This document shows positions 44,777 to 53,557 of a DNA stretch of 64,000 nucleotides, piece after piece; positions within the stretch are counted from its first letter, which is position 1; every line of letters begins with the position of its first letter. The DNA is taken from assembly GCF_001650405.1 (NCBI RefSeq), contig NZ_LWCU01000002.1, positions 53,849 to 117,848 on the forward strand, read 5' to 3'. The translations under genes and the position numbers were made by a program. Source of the stretch: Microbacterium sp. H83. Lineage in GTDB: Bacteria; Actinomycetota; Actinomycetes; Actinomycetales; Microbacteriaceae. The notes beneath the pieces were generated by a model, which saw only the letters and a program-made list of their open reading frames with translations, was not told the origin of the DNA and ran no database searches.

Positions 44777-46303
44777 ATGACTGACGCGTCTGTCGCGCCC
44801 GAACCGACCACCGCCGCCACCGAAGAGGACGTCCACGAGCAGAAGGCCGTGCGTCTCGCGAAGCGCGAGAGGCTGATCGCGAAGCGGGCGGATGCCGGGG
44901 GCGGCGCGTTCCCCGTCGGCGTGCCGGTCACGCACACCATCCCGGCGCTGCGCGCGGAGTACGGCGACCTTGAGGCCGGCGCCGAGACGGGTGTCGTCGT
45001 CGGCGTCGCCGGACGCGTGGTGTTCAGCCGCAACACGGGCAAGCTCTGCTTCGCGACTCTGCAGGCGGGCGACGGCTCGCGCATCCAGGCGATGATCTCG
45101 CTCGCGAACGTGGGGGACGAGTCGCTCGCCGACTGGAAGGAGTACGTCGACCTCGGCGACCACGTGTTCGTGCACGGCGAGGTCATCTCGAGCCGTCGCG
45201 GCGAGCTCTCCATCATGGCGGACGGGTGGGAGATCGCCGCGAAGGCGATCCTGCCGCTGCCCAACGCCTACGCGGAGCTCAGCGAGGAGGGGCGCGTCCG
45301 CAGCCGCTACCTCGATCTGATCGTGCGGGAGCAGGCGCGCACCACCGTCCGCGCCCGAGCCGCCGTGAACGCCAGTCTCCGGGCCACGTTCGGCGACCAC
45401 GACTACCTCGAGGTCGAGACGCCGATGCTGCAGGTGCAGCACGGCGGAGCGTCGGCGCGTCCGTTCGTCACGCACTCGAACGCGTTCGACACGGAGCTCT
45501 ATCTGCGCATCGCGCCGGAGCTCTACCTCAAGCGCGCCGTCGTCGGCGGCATCGAGCGGGTCTTCGAGATCAACCGCAACTTCCGCAACGAGGGCGCCGA
45601 CTCGACGCACAGCCCCGAGTTCGCGATGCTCGAGGCGTACCAGGCCTATGGCGACTACAACCAGATGGCGGCTCTCACGCAGGAGCTCGTGCAGCAGGCC
45701 GCGATCGCCGTCGCCGGCTCCACGACCGTCACCTGGGCGGACGGGACGGAGTACGACCTCGGCGGCGAGTGGGGCCGCATCTCGATGTACGAGTCGCTGT
45801 CCGCCGCATCCGGCCGCACGATCACCCCGACCGCCCCGGTCGAGGAGCTGATCGCGTTCGCCGAGGAGAATGGGGTCGACCTCCCGGCGCAGGCCACGCA
45901 CGGCAAGCTCGTCGAGGAGCTGTGGGAGCACTTCGTGAAGGGCGACCTCGTGCGTCCCACGTTCGTGATGGACTTCCCCGTCGACACCTCCCCGCTCGTG
46001 CGGGAGCACCGCTCGATCGAGGGCGTCGTCGAGAAGTGGGACCTGTACATCCGCGGCTTCGAGCTGGCCACCGGGTACTCCGAGCTCGTCGACCCCGTCA
46101 TCCAGCGCGAGCGGTTCGTCGAGCAGGCGAAGCTCGCCGCCCGCGGCGACGTGGAGGCGATGCCCGTCGATGAGGAGTTCCTCCGCGCCCTCGAGCACGG
46201 GATGCCGCCGTCCGGAGGCATGGGCATGGGGATCGATCGGCTCCTCATGGCGATCACCGGTCTCGGCATCCGCGAGACGATCCTCTTCCCGCTCGTCAAG
46301 TAG
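44777..46303 (+). CDS. lysS: Lysyl-tRNA synthetase, class II
   Basis: 508 residues from the ATG at 44777, with AAGGAG about eight bases upstream; the open frame begins earlier but without support. An OB-fold anticodon-binding domain (about 70-175) precedes the class II core. Motif 2 is in [20 protein letters not shown] and motif 3 in [19 protein letters not shown]. It charges tRNA-Lys. Length and motifs are normal for the bacterial enzyme. Confidence 0.97.
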   Translation: MTDASVAPEPTTAATEEDVHEQKAVRLAKRERLIAKRADAGGGAFPVGVPVTHTIPALRAEYGDLEAGAETGVVVGVAGRVVFSRNTGKLCFATLQAGDGSRIQAMISLANVGDESLADWKEYVDLGDHVFVHGEVISSRRGELSIMADGWEIAAKAILPLPNAYAELSEEGRVRSRYLDLIVREQARTTVRARAAVNASLRATFGDHDYLEVETPMLQVQHGGASARPFVTHSNAFDTELYLRIAPELYLKRAVVGGIERVFEINRNFRNEGADSTHSPEFAMLEAYQAYGDYNQMAALTQELVQQAAIAVAGSTTVTWADGTEYDLGGEWGRISMYESLSAASGRTITPTAPVEELIAFAEENGVDLPAQATHGKLVEELWEHFVKGDLVRPTFVMDFPVDTSPLVREHRSIEGVVEKWDLYIRGFELATGYSELVDPVIQRERFVEQAKLAARGDVEAMPVDEEFLRALEHGMPPSGGMGMGIDRLLMAITGLGIRETILFPLVK

Positions 46304-46343
46304 CGTCCCGCTCGTCACGGAGCGTTCCGTCGGACGGCGATGG

Positions 46344-47459
46344 TCAGCCAGCAGCGCCCGCGCGTCGGAACGACCACTCCGGCAGCACGGCGCTGCTGAT
46401 CATCGACGACAGGAGCACGGCGAGTCCGTAGTCGGCGTCGATCTCGGCGACGCGTTCCAGGTAGTGCCCGGCGTGACTCGAACGTCCCAGAGCCCACGAC
46501 AGCCATGCGGCCGCGGTGAGCGGAGCGGGTCTCGACGCCCGCGGGGCGCGCGCCGCGGCCGCCCGGACGACGTCGAGGGCGACCCGCAGCCGGTCGGGGT
46601 CGGGCGCGGGACCTCGGCCGATGAACACATCGCCGATGTCTTCGGGGATACCGGCGCGCGTCCGCGAGAACGCCAGCTGGGCGTCGAGAGTGCGCGCGCC
46701 GCCTGCGAGATCCGAGGCCCACTGGGTCAGCGCGACGTCTCGGAAGAGCGGTCTGCCGAGGCACCAGAGCAGCGCAGCGGTGGCGAAGGGCGGAAGGTCG
46801 TCCGGCGCGGCGAGCACCGACTCGAAGAACGCCGGCACGTCCTCCAGCAGGACGAGCGCGGCGATCGCCTGCGGGTTCTCCCTGGCGAGGCCCGTGCCGT
46901 GCGCCGCCGGACCCAGCAGGCGCTCGAGCTCGATGAGCGCTCGGGCGACGCGCTCCTTCTCGGCGAGGTCGGCGTGCGGCAATGCGGTGCCGGCCAGCTG
47001 ATCTCCGCTGACATCGCCGATGCCGGGCACCACCGGGACGTCGGTCGACATCTCGTTCAGCTCGGGCTCGTCGTCGAGATAGCTCACCCACCCCTCCGGG
47101 GTCACGCAGAGCGCGTCGACGATGCGCAGCCCCGTGTCGACCGCGCGGCCGAGGAGCTCGTCGACCGCCACAGCGAACGGGACGACGAGGCCGTCGCGGG
47201 TGGCCTCGCACTCCGTGCTCGTGTAGACGATCACCGCCACCGCATCCGTGCGCTCCACCCGCGCGACCAGGCCCACCGCGGCATCCGCGTACTCCTCCAG
47301 CCCGATCCCGGCGTCCGGGAGGTCGAGGCGCATCGCGCCGCTTGTGCGTGAGCCCTGGAAGGGGAGCAGCACGATGCTCTCGGAGGGGGTGAAGCCGGCG
47401 AGCGAGGGGACGAGACGCAGGAGATCGGCGGAGCCGGAGGCGCGGAGCACAGTTGTCAT
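46344..47459 (-). CDS. DUF4192-domain protein
   Basis: 371 residues. The N-terminal SADLLRLVPSLAGFTPSESIVLLPFQGSRT and a following block with RLDLPDAG mark the DUF4192 family, found mainly in Actinobacteria and of unknown function. It is predicted to be cytoplasmic, with no helix or signal. The start at 47459 was chosen because the family begins right there; a longer frame to 47600 has unlikely composition. CACACT lies six bases before the ATG, a weak leaderless promoter candidate. It converges with lysS, 40 bases apart. Confidence 0.85.
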   Translation of the reverse strand: MTTVLRASGSADLLRLVPSLAGFTPSESIVLLPFQGSRTSGAMRLDLPDAGIGLEEYADAAVGLVARVERTDAVAVIVYTSTECEATRDGLVVPFAVAVDELLGRAVDTGLRIVDALCVTPEGWVSYLDDEPELNEMSTDVPVVPGIGDVSGDQLAGTALPHADLAEKERVARALIELERLLGPAAHGTGLARENPQAIAALVLLEDVPAFFESVLAAPDDLPPFATAALLWCLGRPLFRDVALTQWASDLAGGARTLDAQLAFSRTRAGIPEDIGDVFIGRGPAPDPDRLRVALDVVRAAAARAPRASRPAPLTAAAWLSWALGRSSHAGHYLERVAEIDADYGLAVLLSSMISSAVLPEWSFRRAGAAG

Positions 47460-47560
47460 GCCGAGAGTGTGGGCGATCGGGCATCTCGGCGACCTCCTGT
47501 CCACAGGAGTCGGGGCGATATGACTCCGGGTCCGCGAATGTGGAGGACAGGTGTGGGGCG

Positions 47561-47566
47561 TACCAT
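47561..47566 (+). promoter_or_regulatory. -10 element TACCAT, leaderless start
   Basis: Ends six bases before the ATG at 47573. Confidence 0.5.
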
Positions 47567-47572
47567 GGAGAC

Positions 47573-47746
47573 ATGGAGAACTTCTGGCTCGCGGCGGCAT
47601 GGTCGATCCTTCCGACCATCGGCGTCAGCGTCGTGTTCTTCTTCGTGCTCCGCGGGATCCTCCGCTTCGACCGCACCGAGCGCAAGGTGCATGCACGGAT
47701 CGAGGCCGAGGAGCGCGCCGCCCGGGGTCTGCCCCCGCGCTCCTGA
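47573..47746 (+). CDS. Small single-helix membrane protein
   Basis: 57 residues from the ATG at 47573, with TACCAT ending six bases before it. One membrane helix at about 5-26 (LAAAWSILPTIGVSVVFFFV) followed by a charged helix rich in Arg and Glu (RFDRTERKVHARIEAEERAA). No family name can be given. It precedes the cardiolipin synthase gene by 89 bases. The hydrophobic/amphipathic pattern and promoter support a real gene. Confidence 0.7.
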   Translation: MENFWLAAAWSILPTIGVSVVFFFVLRGILRFDRTERKVHARIEAEERAARGLPPRS

Positions 47747-47835
47747 GCGCTGTCCGCGCCATCGGCTACTGTTAGCCAGGACACCGGGGCGGTCGCGATC
47801 CTGGGACGATCGCGGCGGCTGCCGGAGAGGGAACG

Positions 47836-49296
47836 ATGACGTCGGAGACGTGGGGCTGGTGGATCACCGCCTTCCTTCTGGTGCTCGATCTCACGATCCG
47901 CATCACCGCGATCATCGTCATCCCGCGCAACCGCCGTCCGACCGCGGCGATGGCCTGGCTGCTCGCGGTGTTCTTCATCCCGTTCGTCGGCGTCTTCCTC
48001 TTCATCATGATCGGCAACCCGCGCCTGCCGCGAGCCCGCCGCCGCAAGCAGGACCAGATCAACGAGTACATCGCCGAGACCAGCGAGCATCTGCACTTCG
48101 GCACGCTGCGCCCCGACGCCCCGAGCTGGTTCCCTCCGCTCGTCGAGATGAACCACCGGCTGGGCGCCCTGCCGATCTCGGGCGACAACGGGGCCCACCT
48201 GATCGCGCGCTACCAGGACTCGCTCGACGCGATGGCCGACGAGATCCGCACGGCCGTCGACTACGTGCACATCGAGTTCTACATCCTCCAGACGGATGCC
48301 TCGACCGACAACTTCTTCCGCGCCATGGAGGACGCTGCCGCCCGCGGCGTGCACGTGCGCGTGCTGCTCGACCACTGGGCGAACCGGTGGAAGCCCCGCT
48401 ATCGGGCGACGATCAGGCGTCTGAACGCCATGGGCGCCGACTGGCATCTGATGCTGCCGGTGCAGCCGTTCAAGGGACGCATGCAGCGTCCCGACCTGCG
48501 CAACCACCGCAAGCTCGTGGTCGTCGACGGCAGGGTCGCGTTCCTCGGATCGCAGAACGTCACGGACTCGACCTACAACCTGCCCAAGAACATCAAGCGC
48601 GGCCTGCACTGGGTCGACCTCATGGTGCGCATCGACGGCCCGGTCGTGCTGAGCGTGAACGCCATCTTCCTCAGCGACTGGTACAGCGAGACCGACGAGG
48701 TGCTGCAGGAGATCGACATCTCGCACGCCGAAGCGGGCTCCGGCGACCTGGACTGCCAGGTCGTGCCGTCGGGGCCCGGCTTCGAGGTCGAGAACAACCT
48801 CCGCCTCTTCCTCGGCCTGCTCTACGCGGCCAAGGAGAAGATCATGATCGTCAGCCCGTACTTCGTCCCCGACGAGGCGCTGCTGCTGGCGGTGACGGCG
48901 GCCGTGGACCGCGGTGTCGCCGTCGAGCTGTTCGTCTCCGAGGAGGGCGACCAGGCGATGGTCTACCACGCGCAGCGCAGCTACTACGAGGCGCTCCTGA
49001 AGGCCGGGGTCCGCATCTGGATGTACCGCAAGCCGTACATCCTGCACACCAAGAGCCTCACGATCGACGACCAGGTCGCGGTGATCGGGTCGAGCAACAT
49101 GGACATGCGGTCGTTCGGTCTCAACCTCGAGGTGTCGATGCTCGTGCGCGGCGAGGAGTTCGTGGCCGAGATGCGGGTGGTCGAAGACGAGTACCGCTCG
49201 CTCAGCCGCGAGCTGACGCTCGAGGAGTGGATGCAGCAGCCGCTGCGGTCGACCGTGCTCGACAATCTCGCGCGCCTGACCTCGGCGCTGCAATAG
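47836..49296 (+). CDS. cls: Cardiolipin synthase
   Basis: 486 residues. Two N-terminal helices (about 5-60), then two phospholipase-D domains each with an intact HKD motif: HRKLVVVDGRVAFLGSQN (about 235-252) and HTKSLTIDDQVAVIGSSN (about 410-427). It joins two phosphatidylglycerol molecules into cardiolipin. Start ATG at 47836 with GAGAGGGAAC about four bases upstream. Confidence 0.94.
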   Translation: MTSETWGWWITAFLLVLDLTIRITAIIVIPRNRRPTAAMAWLLAVFFIPFVGVFLFIMIGNPRLPRARRRKQDQINEYIAETSEHLHFGTLRPDAPSWFPPLVEMNHRLGALPISGDNGAHLIARYQDSLDAMADEIRTAVDYVHIEFYILQTDASTDNFFRAMEDAAARGVHVRVLLDHWANRWKPRYRATIRRLNAMGADWHLMLPVQPFKGRMQRPDLRNHRKLVVVDGRVAFLGSQNVTDSTYNLPKNIKRGLHWVDLMVRIDGPVVLSVNAIFLSDWYSETDEVLQEIDISHAEAGSGDLDCQVVPSGPGFEVENNLRLFLGLLYAAKEKIMIVSPYFVPDEALLLAVTAAVDRGVAVELFVSEEGDQAMVYHAQRSYYEALLKAGVRIWMYRKPYILHTKSLTIDDQVAVIGSSNMDMRSFGLNLEVSMLVRGEEFVAEMRVVEDEYRSLSRELTLEEWMQQPLRSTVLDNLARLTSALQ

Positions 49297-49326
49297 CAGC
49301 CCCGAGATCCCCCGTATAGGGGGTGC

Positions 49327-49342
49327 CCGCCCTCGAGGGCGG
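49327..49342. repeat. Perfect 16-base palindrome CCGCCCTCGAGGGCGG
   Basis: Lies 31 bases after the cls stop and five bases before the -10 element of the next gene, so it may be a terminator of cls or an operator of the lipoprotein gene. A smaller hairpin (CCCCC/GGGGG) precedes it. Confidence 0.4.
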
Positions 49343-49346
49343 CCGG

Positions 49347-49352
49347 TAGCCT
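49347..49352 (+). promoter_or_regulatory. -10 element TAGCCT, leaderless start
   Basis: Ends six bases before the ATG at 49359, which favours that start over the GTG at 49353. Confidence 0.55.
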
Positions 49353-49358
49353 GTGTCC

Positions 49359-50099
49359 ATGACCTCCTCCACGCGTGTCGTCGCCGCGCTCTCCGCCCTC
49401 GGTGCCGTCCTGCTCTTCGCCGGCTGCACGGTCGGCCCCGGCGCGGCGTCGCCGACCTCCACCTCGCTGCCGTCGAGCGGTCCGGGGCAGACGACCGACG
49501 ACTCCGACGACGTCGAGGGCGCGCTCCTCGACGACGGTCGCATGTTCGCGGTCGTCACATTCGGGTCGTCGACCTGCGTCCCGCAGGTCGACACGGTGTC
49601 GGCCGACGGTCAGACGGTCTCCGTGACGCTCGTCGACGTGGACGGCGGAGGGGAGACCGAGAAGGCCTGCACCGCCGATCTCGCCCCGCGGGCGAGCGTC
49701 GGAGCCCTGCCCGAGGGCGTCGACCCGACCCAGGAGGTCACGCTGCAGGTCACCTACGGCGACATGACCGAGGACGTCGACCTCGACGGCGATCCGTCGT
49801 TCACCGGCACGCCCGGGTCGTCCACCGAGTACCTCCCGTCGGCCGGCTGGATCGGCGACGGCTCTCTCGTGCTGCTCACGTGGGGATCCTCCGGCTGCCC
49901 GCCCGTCGTCGACACGCTCGAGGGATCGGGCTCCACGGGGACGGCCACGTTCGTGACCGACGAGAACCAGGCGTGCACGATGGACATGGCCCCGCGCGCC
50001 ACCATCCTGTCGTTCGGCGACGACGAGGTGGACGACGACGACTTCACCCTCACCCTCGTGGGAGGCGGTCTCGACGGCACCGTGCAGGTGCGCGGCTGA
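49359..50099 (+). CDS. Hypothetical lipoprotein with an internal duplication
   Basis: 246 residues. Signal peptide ending in the lipobox FAGC, so Cys23 would be lipidated; a Ser/Thr/Pro linker follows. The rest is two similar units of about 85 residues. Each has GSS-x-C-x-P-x-VDT, then AC-T-x-D-x-APRA, so a disulfide per unit is likely (near residues 70 and 105; 180 and 210). No family was recognised. Start ATG at 49359 is supported by TAGCCT six bases upstream. It converges with the diacylglycerol kinase gene. Confidence 0.8.
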   Translation: MTSSTRVVAALSALGAVLLFAGCTVGPGAASPTSTSLPSSGPGQTTDDSDDVEGALLDDGRMFAVVTFGSSTCVPQVDTVSADGQTVSVTLVDVDGGGETEKACTADLAPRASVGALPEGVDPTQEVTLQVTYGDMTEDVDLDGDPSFTGTPGSSTEYLPSAGWIGDGSLVLLTWGSSGCPPVVDTLEGSGSTGTATFVTDENQACTMDMAPRATILSFGDDEVDDDDFTLTLVGGGLDGTVQVRG

Positions 50100-50133
50100 C
50101 ACCGACGCCCACGGCTCGGCCCCGCACGGTCGT

Positions 50134-50157
50134 CTGACCCCCGACGTCGGGGCTCAG
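50134..50157. terminator. Hairpin between the lipoprotein and diacylglycerol kinase genes
   Basis: A near-palindrome with about 10 paired bases and one mismatch, CTGACCCCCGAC with GTCGGGGCTCAG. It overlaps the stop of the minus-strand kinase gene and lies 34 bases after the lipoprotein stop. Confidence 0.5.
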
Positions 50158-51152
50158 AGACCCGTGACCGGGTGGCCGGCAGGCAGCGCCAGCAGCAGCG
50201 CGCTCGGATCGACGCGACAGGTGATGCGCACGGCCGCGCCGAACTCGTCGCCGTCGAGCTCGATCGGGATCGGCGTGGTCGCAGCGGCTTCGGCGGCCGT
50301 GCCGCGGAAATAGTGCACCGAGGCATCCCGACCGCGCCGGTCAAGGACGCGTCGGCCGGCGCGGAATCGGCGCAGCACGGAGTTGTCCCACCAGATCTTG
50401 CGCCAGACCCCGAGCCATCCCAGGATCCCGGTCGGCTGGATCACGGCGACGTCGAGCGTCGCATCCGTGATCGAGGCGTCGGGGATGAGCGCGATCCCCG
50501 CGGGCAGCAGGCCGCAGTTGGCGAACAGGATGCTGTGCACCTTCGTCGTGTGCAGGCGGCCGTCGTCGATCTGGAACACCGCGCGGAACGGCTCGGCCGT
50601 CACGAGCGACCTCGCGGCCCCGTCGACGTAGGCGATCCATCCGACGGATCTCTTGAGGTCGGGCCGGGTGTTCGCGATCATGTCGGCGTCCAGGCCGATG
50701 CCCGCGAGCACCACGTAGGCGTGCTCCTCGTGCTCCCCGCTCTCCCGCGTGAGACGCGCCCAGCCGATGTCGATCGGATGCCGGAAGTCGCCGAGGGCGG
50801 CGAGGATCATGCCGTCGGGGGAGCCGAGCGGGAGTCCGAGGTTGCGGGCGAGGAGGTTGCCCGTGCCGCTGGGCAGGATCGCGAGCGGGACGCCGGTGTT
50901 CGCGATCGCCTCGGACACCGCGCGGACCGTGCCGTCGCCTCCGGCGACGAGCACCACGTCGACGCCGCGCTCGAGCGCGAGCGCCGTCGCCGCCTGCCCC
51001 GCATCCTCCACGGTCGTCGGGTAGAAGGCCGGATGCTCCCACCCGGCCTCCTGCGACAGCGCGCGCACGCGTCCGCGAAGATGCTTCTCGTCGACCTTGA
51101 TGGGGTTGTAGATGAGCGCCGCCTGTCGTCTCGTCGAGGCGCTCGTGGTCAT
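50154..51152 (-). CDS. Diacylglycerol kinase-family lipid kinase
   Basis: 332 residues. The nucleotide-binding motif VVLVAGGDGTVRAVSEAI near residue 80 and LPSGTGNLLARNLGLP belong to the DagK/YegS family. It should phosphorylate diacylglycerol or a related lipid, recycling it into phospholipid synthesis. The ATG at 51152 is fixed by TAGAGT six bases upstream. The gene is divergent from serS with about 105 bases between. Confidence 0.92.
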   Translation of the reverse strand: MTTSASTRRQAALIYNPIKVDEKHLRGRVRALSQEAGWEHPAFYPTTVEDAGQAATALALERGVDVVLVAGGDGTVRAVSEAIANTGVPLAILPSGTGNLLARNLGLPLGSPDGMILAALGDFRHPIDIGWARLTRESGEHEEHAYVVLAGIGLDADMIANTRPDLKRSVGWIAYVDGAARSLVTAEPFRAVFQIDDGRLHTTKVHSILFANCGLLPAGIALIPDASITDATLDVAVIQPTGILGWLGVWRKIWWDNSVLRRFRAGRRVLDRRGRDASVHYFRGTAAEAAATTPIPIELDGDEFGAAVRITCRVDPSALLLALPAGHPVTGL

Positions 51153-51158
51153 GGCGCT

Positions 51159-51164
51159 ACTCTA
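51159..51164 (-). promoter_or_regulatory. -10 element TAGAGT, leaderless start
   Basis: Ends six bases before the ATG at 51152 on the minus strand. Confidence 0.55.
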
Positions 51165-51245
51165 GCCGCGGCATCCGCTCGTCCCGCCCGCCTCCCGCCG
51201 CGCTCTCGGCCGCTGTTCCGGGGCGGACACGCCCGGCACGCCCCA

Positions 51246-51251
51246 TAGACT
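51246..51251 (+). promoter_or_regulatory. -10 element TAGACT of serS, leaderless start
   Basis: Ends six bases before the ATG at 51258. Confidence 0.6.
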
Positions 51252-51257
51252 TGATGG

Positions 51258-52565
51258 ATGATCGACCTCGCACTCCTCCGCGAAAACCCGGAGATCGTCC
51301 GCCGTTCGCAGGCCGCCCGTGGCAACGACCAGGGCACCGTCGACGCCGCGCTCGAGGCCGATCGATCGCGCAGGGCGGCGCTCGCCGCCTTCGAGGAGCT
51401 CCGCGCCGAGCAGAACGCGTTCGGCAAGCAGGTGGCGAAGGCGCCCAAGGAGGAGAAGGCCGCCCTCGTCGCGCAGGTCAAGGACCTCGCCGATCGCGTC
51501 AAGCAGGCGCAGCAGGCGGCGAACGAGGCCGCCGAGACGGCATCCGCTGCGCTGACGCGCATCGAGAACGTCGTGATCGACGGCGTGCCCGCCGGCGGCG
51601 AGGCCGACTTCGTCGAGCTGCGTCGGGTCGGCGAGGTGCCGGCATTCGACTTCGAGCCCCGCGACCACCTGGAGATCGGCGAGATCCTCGGCGCGATCGA
51701 CATGGAGCGCGGCGCGAAGGTCTCCGGCGCGCGCTTCTACTTCCTGCGCGGCATCGGCGCCCGCCTCGAGATCGCGCTCATGAACCTCGCGCTCGACAAG
51801 GCGCTGCAGAACGGCTTCGTCCCCCTGATCACCCCGACCCTCGTGCGGCCGGAGATCATGCAGGGCACCGGGTTCCTCGGCGAGCACGCCGACGAGGTCT
51901 ACCACCTCGACAAGGACGACGACCTCTACCTCGTCGGCACCAGCGAGGTAGCGCTCGCGGGCTATCACAAGGACGAGATCCTCGACCTCGGCTCCGGCGC
52001 GCTCCGCTACGCGGGTTGGTCGACCTGCTACCGCCGCGAGGCCGGCTCATACGGCAAGGACACCCGCGGCATCATCCGAGTGCACCAGTTCAACAAGCTG
52101 GAGATGTTCGTCTACACGACGCCCGACGACGCCGAGGCCGAGCATCTGCGTCTCGTCGCGCTGCAGGAGGAGATGCTGACGTCGCTGGGCCTCGCCTACC
52201 GCGTGATCGACGTCGCCGCCGGGGACCTCGGATCGAGCGCCGCCCGCAAGTACGACATCGAGGCGTGGGTGCCGACGCAGGGTGCGTTCCGCGAGCTCAC
52301 GTCGACCTCGAACTGCACGACGTATCAGGCGCGCCGGCTCGACATCCGCCACCGGCCCGAGGCGCAGGACGGCCAGCAGTCGAAGACGCAGCCCGTGGCG
52401 ACGCTCAACGGCACGCTCGCGACGACGCGCTGGATCGTCGCGCTGCTCGAGACCCATCAGCAGGCGGACGGATCGGTGCGGGTGCCCGAGGTCCTGCGGC
52501 CCTACCTGGGCGGCCTCGAGGTGCTGGAGCCGACCGCTCCGCACGCGCAGGGACCCACCGCATGA
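51258..52565 (+). CDS. serS: Seryl-tRNA synthetase
   Basis: 435 residues. An N-terminal two-helix coiled-coil arm (about 28-105) that grips the long variable arm of tRNA-Ser, then the class II core with motif 2 in [17 protein letters not shown] and motif 3 in [19 protein letters not shown]. The start at 51258 ([16 protein letters not shown]) is normal for the family. The next gene overlaps its stop, and a tRNA-Ser gene lies 0.86 kb downstream. Confidence 0.97.
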   Translation: MIDLALLRENPEIVRRSQAARGNDQGTVDAALEADRSRRAALAAFEELRAEQNAFGKQVAKAPKEEKAALVAQVKDLADRVKQAQQAANEAAETASAALTRIENVVIDGVPAGGEADFVELRRVGEVPAFDFEPRDHLEIGEILGAIDMERGAKVSGARFYFLRGIGARLEIALMNLALDKALQNGFVPLITPTLVRPEIMQGTGFLGEHADEVYHLDKDDDLYLVGTSEVALAGYHKDEILDLGSGALRYAGWSTCYRREAGSYGKDTRGIIRVHQFNKLEMFVYTTPDDAEAEHLRLVALQEEMLTSLGLAYRVIDVAAGDLGSSAARKYDIEAWVPTQGAFRELTSTSNCTTYQARRLDIRHRPEAQDGQQSKTQPVATLNGTLATTRWIVALLETHQQADGSVRVPEVLRPYLGGLEVLEPTAPHAQGPTA

Positions 52566-53380
52566 GCGCGTGGCTCGTCGGACTCGACGTCGACGGCACG
52601 ATCCTGCTGGAGGACGAGTCGATGAGCCCCGGCGTCCCCGAGGCCGTCGCCCGGCTGCGGGACGCGGGCCACGAGGTGACGATCGCGACAGGTCGCAGCT
52701 GGAGCGCCACGCAGCGGTACGTGGAGCAGCTCGGGCTCACCCCCGAATTCGTGGTGTGCTCGAACGGCGCCGTGACCATGCGGCGGGTCGGCGACGACTG
52801 GGAGCGCTGGCACATCGAGGTCTTCGACCCGACTCCCGTGCTCGCGCTGCTGCGCGACCGACTGCCCGAGGCCCGCTACATGGTCGAGCTCGGCTCGGGG
52901 CAGCGTCTGTACACGGAGCACCTCGACGACTGGACTCTCGACGGCGGTCGCCAGGTGGGCTTCGAGGAGCTCGTGGCCGAGCCGGTCTCGCGCGTCGTGG
53001 TCGTCTCGCCGGGCCACGACGAGGAGGACTTCCACCGGCTCGTCGCGGACGCCGGCCTCAACGAGGTGTCGTACGCGATCGGCTGGACGGCGTGGCTGGA
53101 CATCGCCCCGCAGGGCGTCGACAAGGGCACGGCTCTGGAGCGCGTGCGCCGGGAACTCGGCTTCGACGGCGGCAGGGTGCTCGTCGCGGGCGACGGACGC
53201 AACGACATCGGGATGTTCGGCTGGGCCCTCGGGCTCGACGGTCGCGCCGTGGCGATGGGCCAGGCGCCCGACGAGGTGAAGTCCGCCGCGGGAGAGGTGA
53301 CGGGCGACGTCGTCGACGGCGGCCTCGCCGCGGCGCTGAACTCGCTTCCAGCACCTGCCCAGGTCAGCGCAGGAGAATAG
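52562..53380 (+). CDS. HAD-superfamily (Cof-type) phosphatase
   Basis: 272 residues from the ATG at 52562, overlapping the serS stop (ATGA). Motif [13 protein letters not shown] (nucleophile Asp about residue 9), motif [10 protein letters not shown], motif III Lys in [11 protein letters not shown], and motif [14 protein letters not shown]. The cap is of the Cof/C2B type used on sugar phosphates and similar small molecules; the substrate is unknown. It is probably co-transcribed with serS. Confidence 0.93.
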   Translation: MSAWLVGLDVDGTILLEDESMSPGVPEAVARLRDAGHEVTIATGRSWSATQRYVEQLGLTPEFVVCSNGAVTMRRVGDDWERWHIEVFDPTPVLALLRDRLPEARYMVELGSGQRLYTEHLDDWTLDGGRQVGFEELVAEPVSRVVVVSPGHDEEDFHRLVADAGLNEVSYAIGWTAWLDIAPQGVDKGTALERVRRELGFDGGRVLVAGDGRNDIGMFGWALGLDGRAVAMGQAPDEVKSAAGEVTGDVVDGGLAAALNSLPAPAQVSAGE

Positions 53381-53388
53381 AACTCGGC

Positions 53389-53394
53389 TAGACT
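53389..53394 (+). promoter_or_regulatory. Candidate -10 element TAGACT of the tRNA-Ser gene
   Basis: Would start transcription near 53401, 22 bases before the mature 5' end. No clear -35 element was seen. Confidence 0.4.
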
Positions 53395-53422
53395 CACGGC
53401 TTGTCGGCGGATTCGTCTGTCG

Positions 53423-53507
53423 GGAGGGTTGTCCGAGCGGCCGATGGAGCTGGTCTTGAAAACCAGTGGGCAGAGATGTCTCGTGGGTTCGAATCCCACA
53501 CCCTCCG
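53423..53507 (+). tRNA. tRNA-Ser (TGA)
   Basis: 85 bases, class II with a long variable arm. Acceptor GGAGGGT/ACCCTCC, discriminator G, anticodon loop CTTGAAA with anticodon TGA, and TTCGAAT in the T loop. CCA is not encoded. It reads UCA and UCG/UCU-type codons and lies downstream of serS. Confidence 0.97.
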
Positions 53508-53557
53508 CTTCCTGAGCACGGTGTCCCCGCACCGCACGCTGAACCGAAAGGCCCCGA

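Noticed and set aside
46315..49293. Long minus-strand frame across DUF4192 and cls
   Set aside because: Composition is shadow-like, and the HKD motifs of cls and the DUF4192 start lie in other frames.
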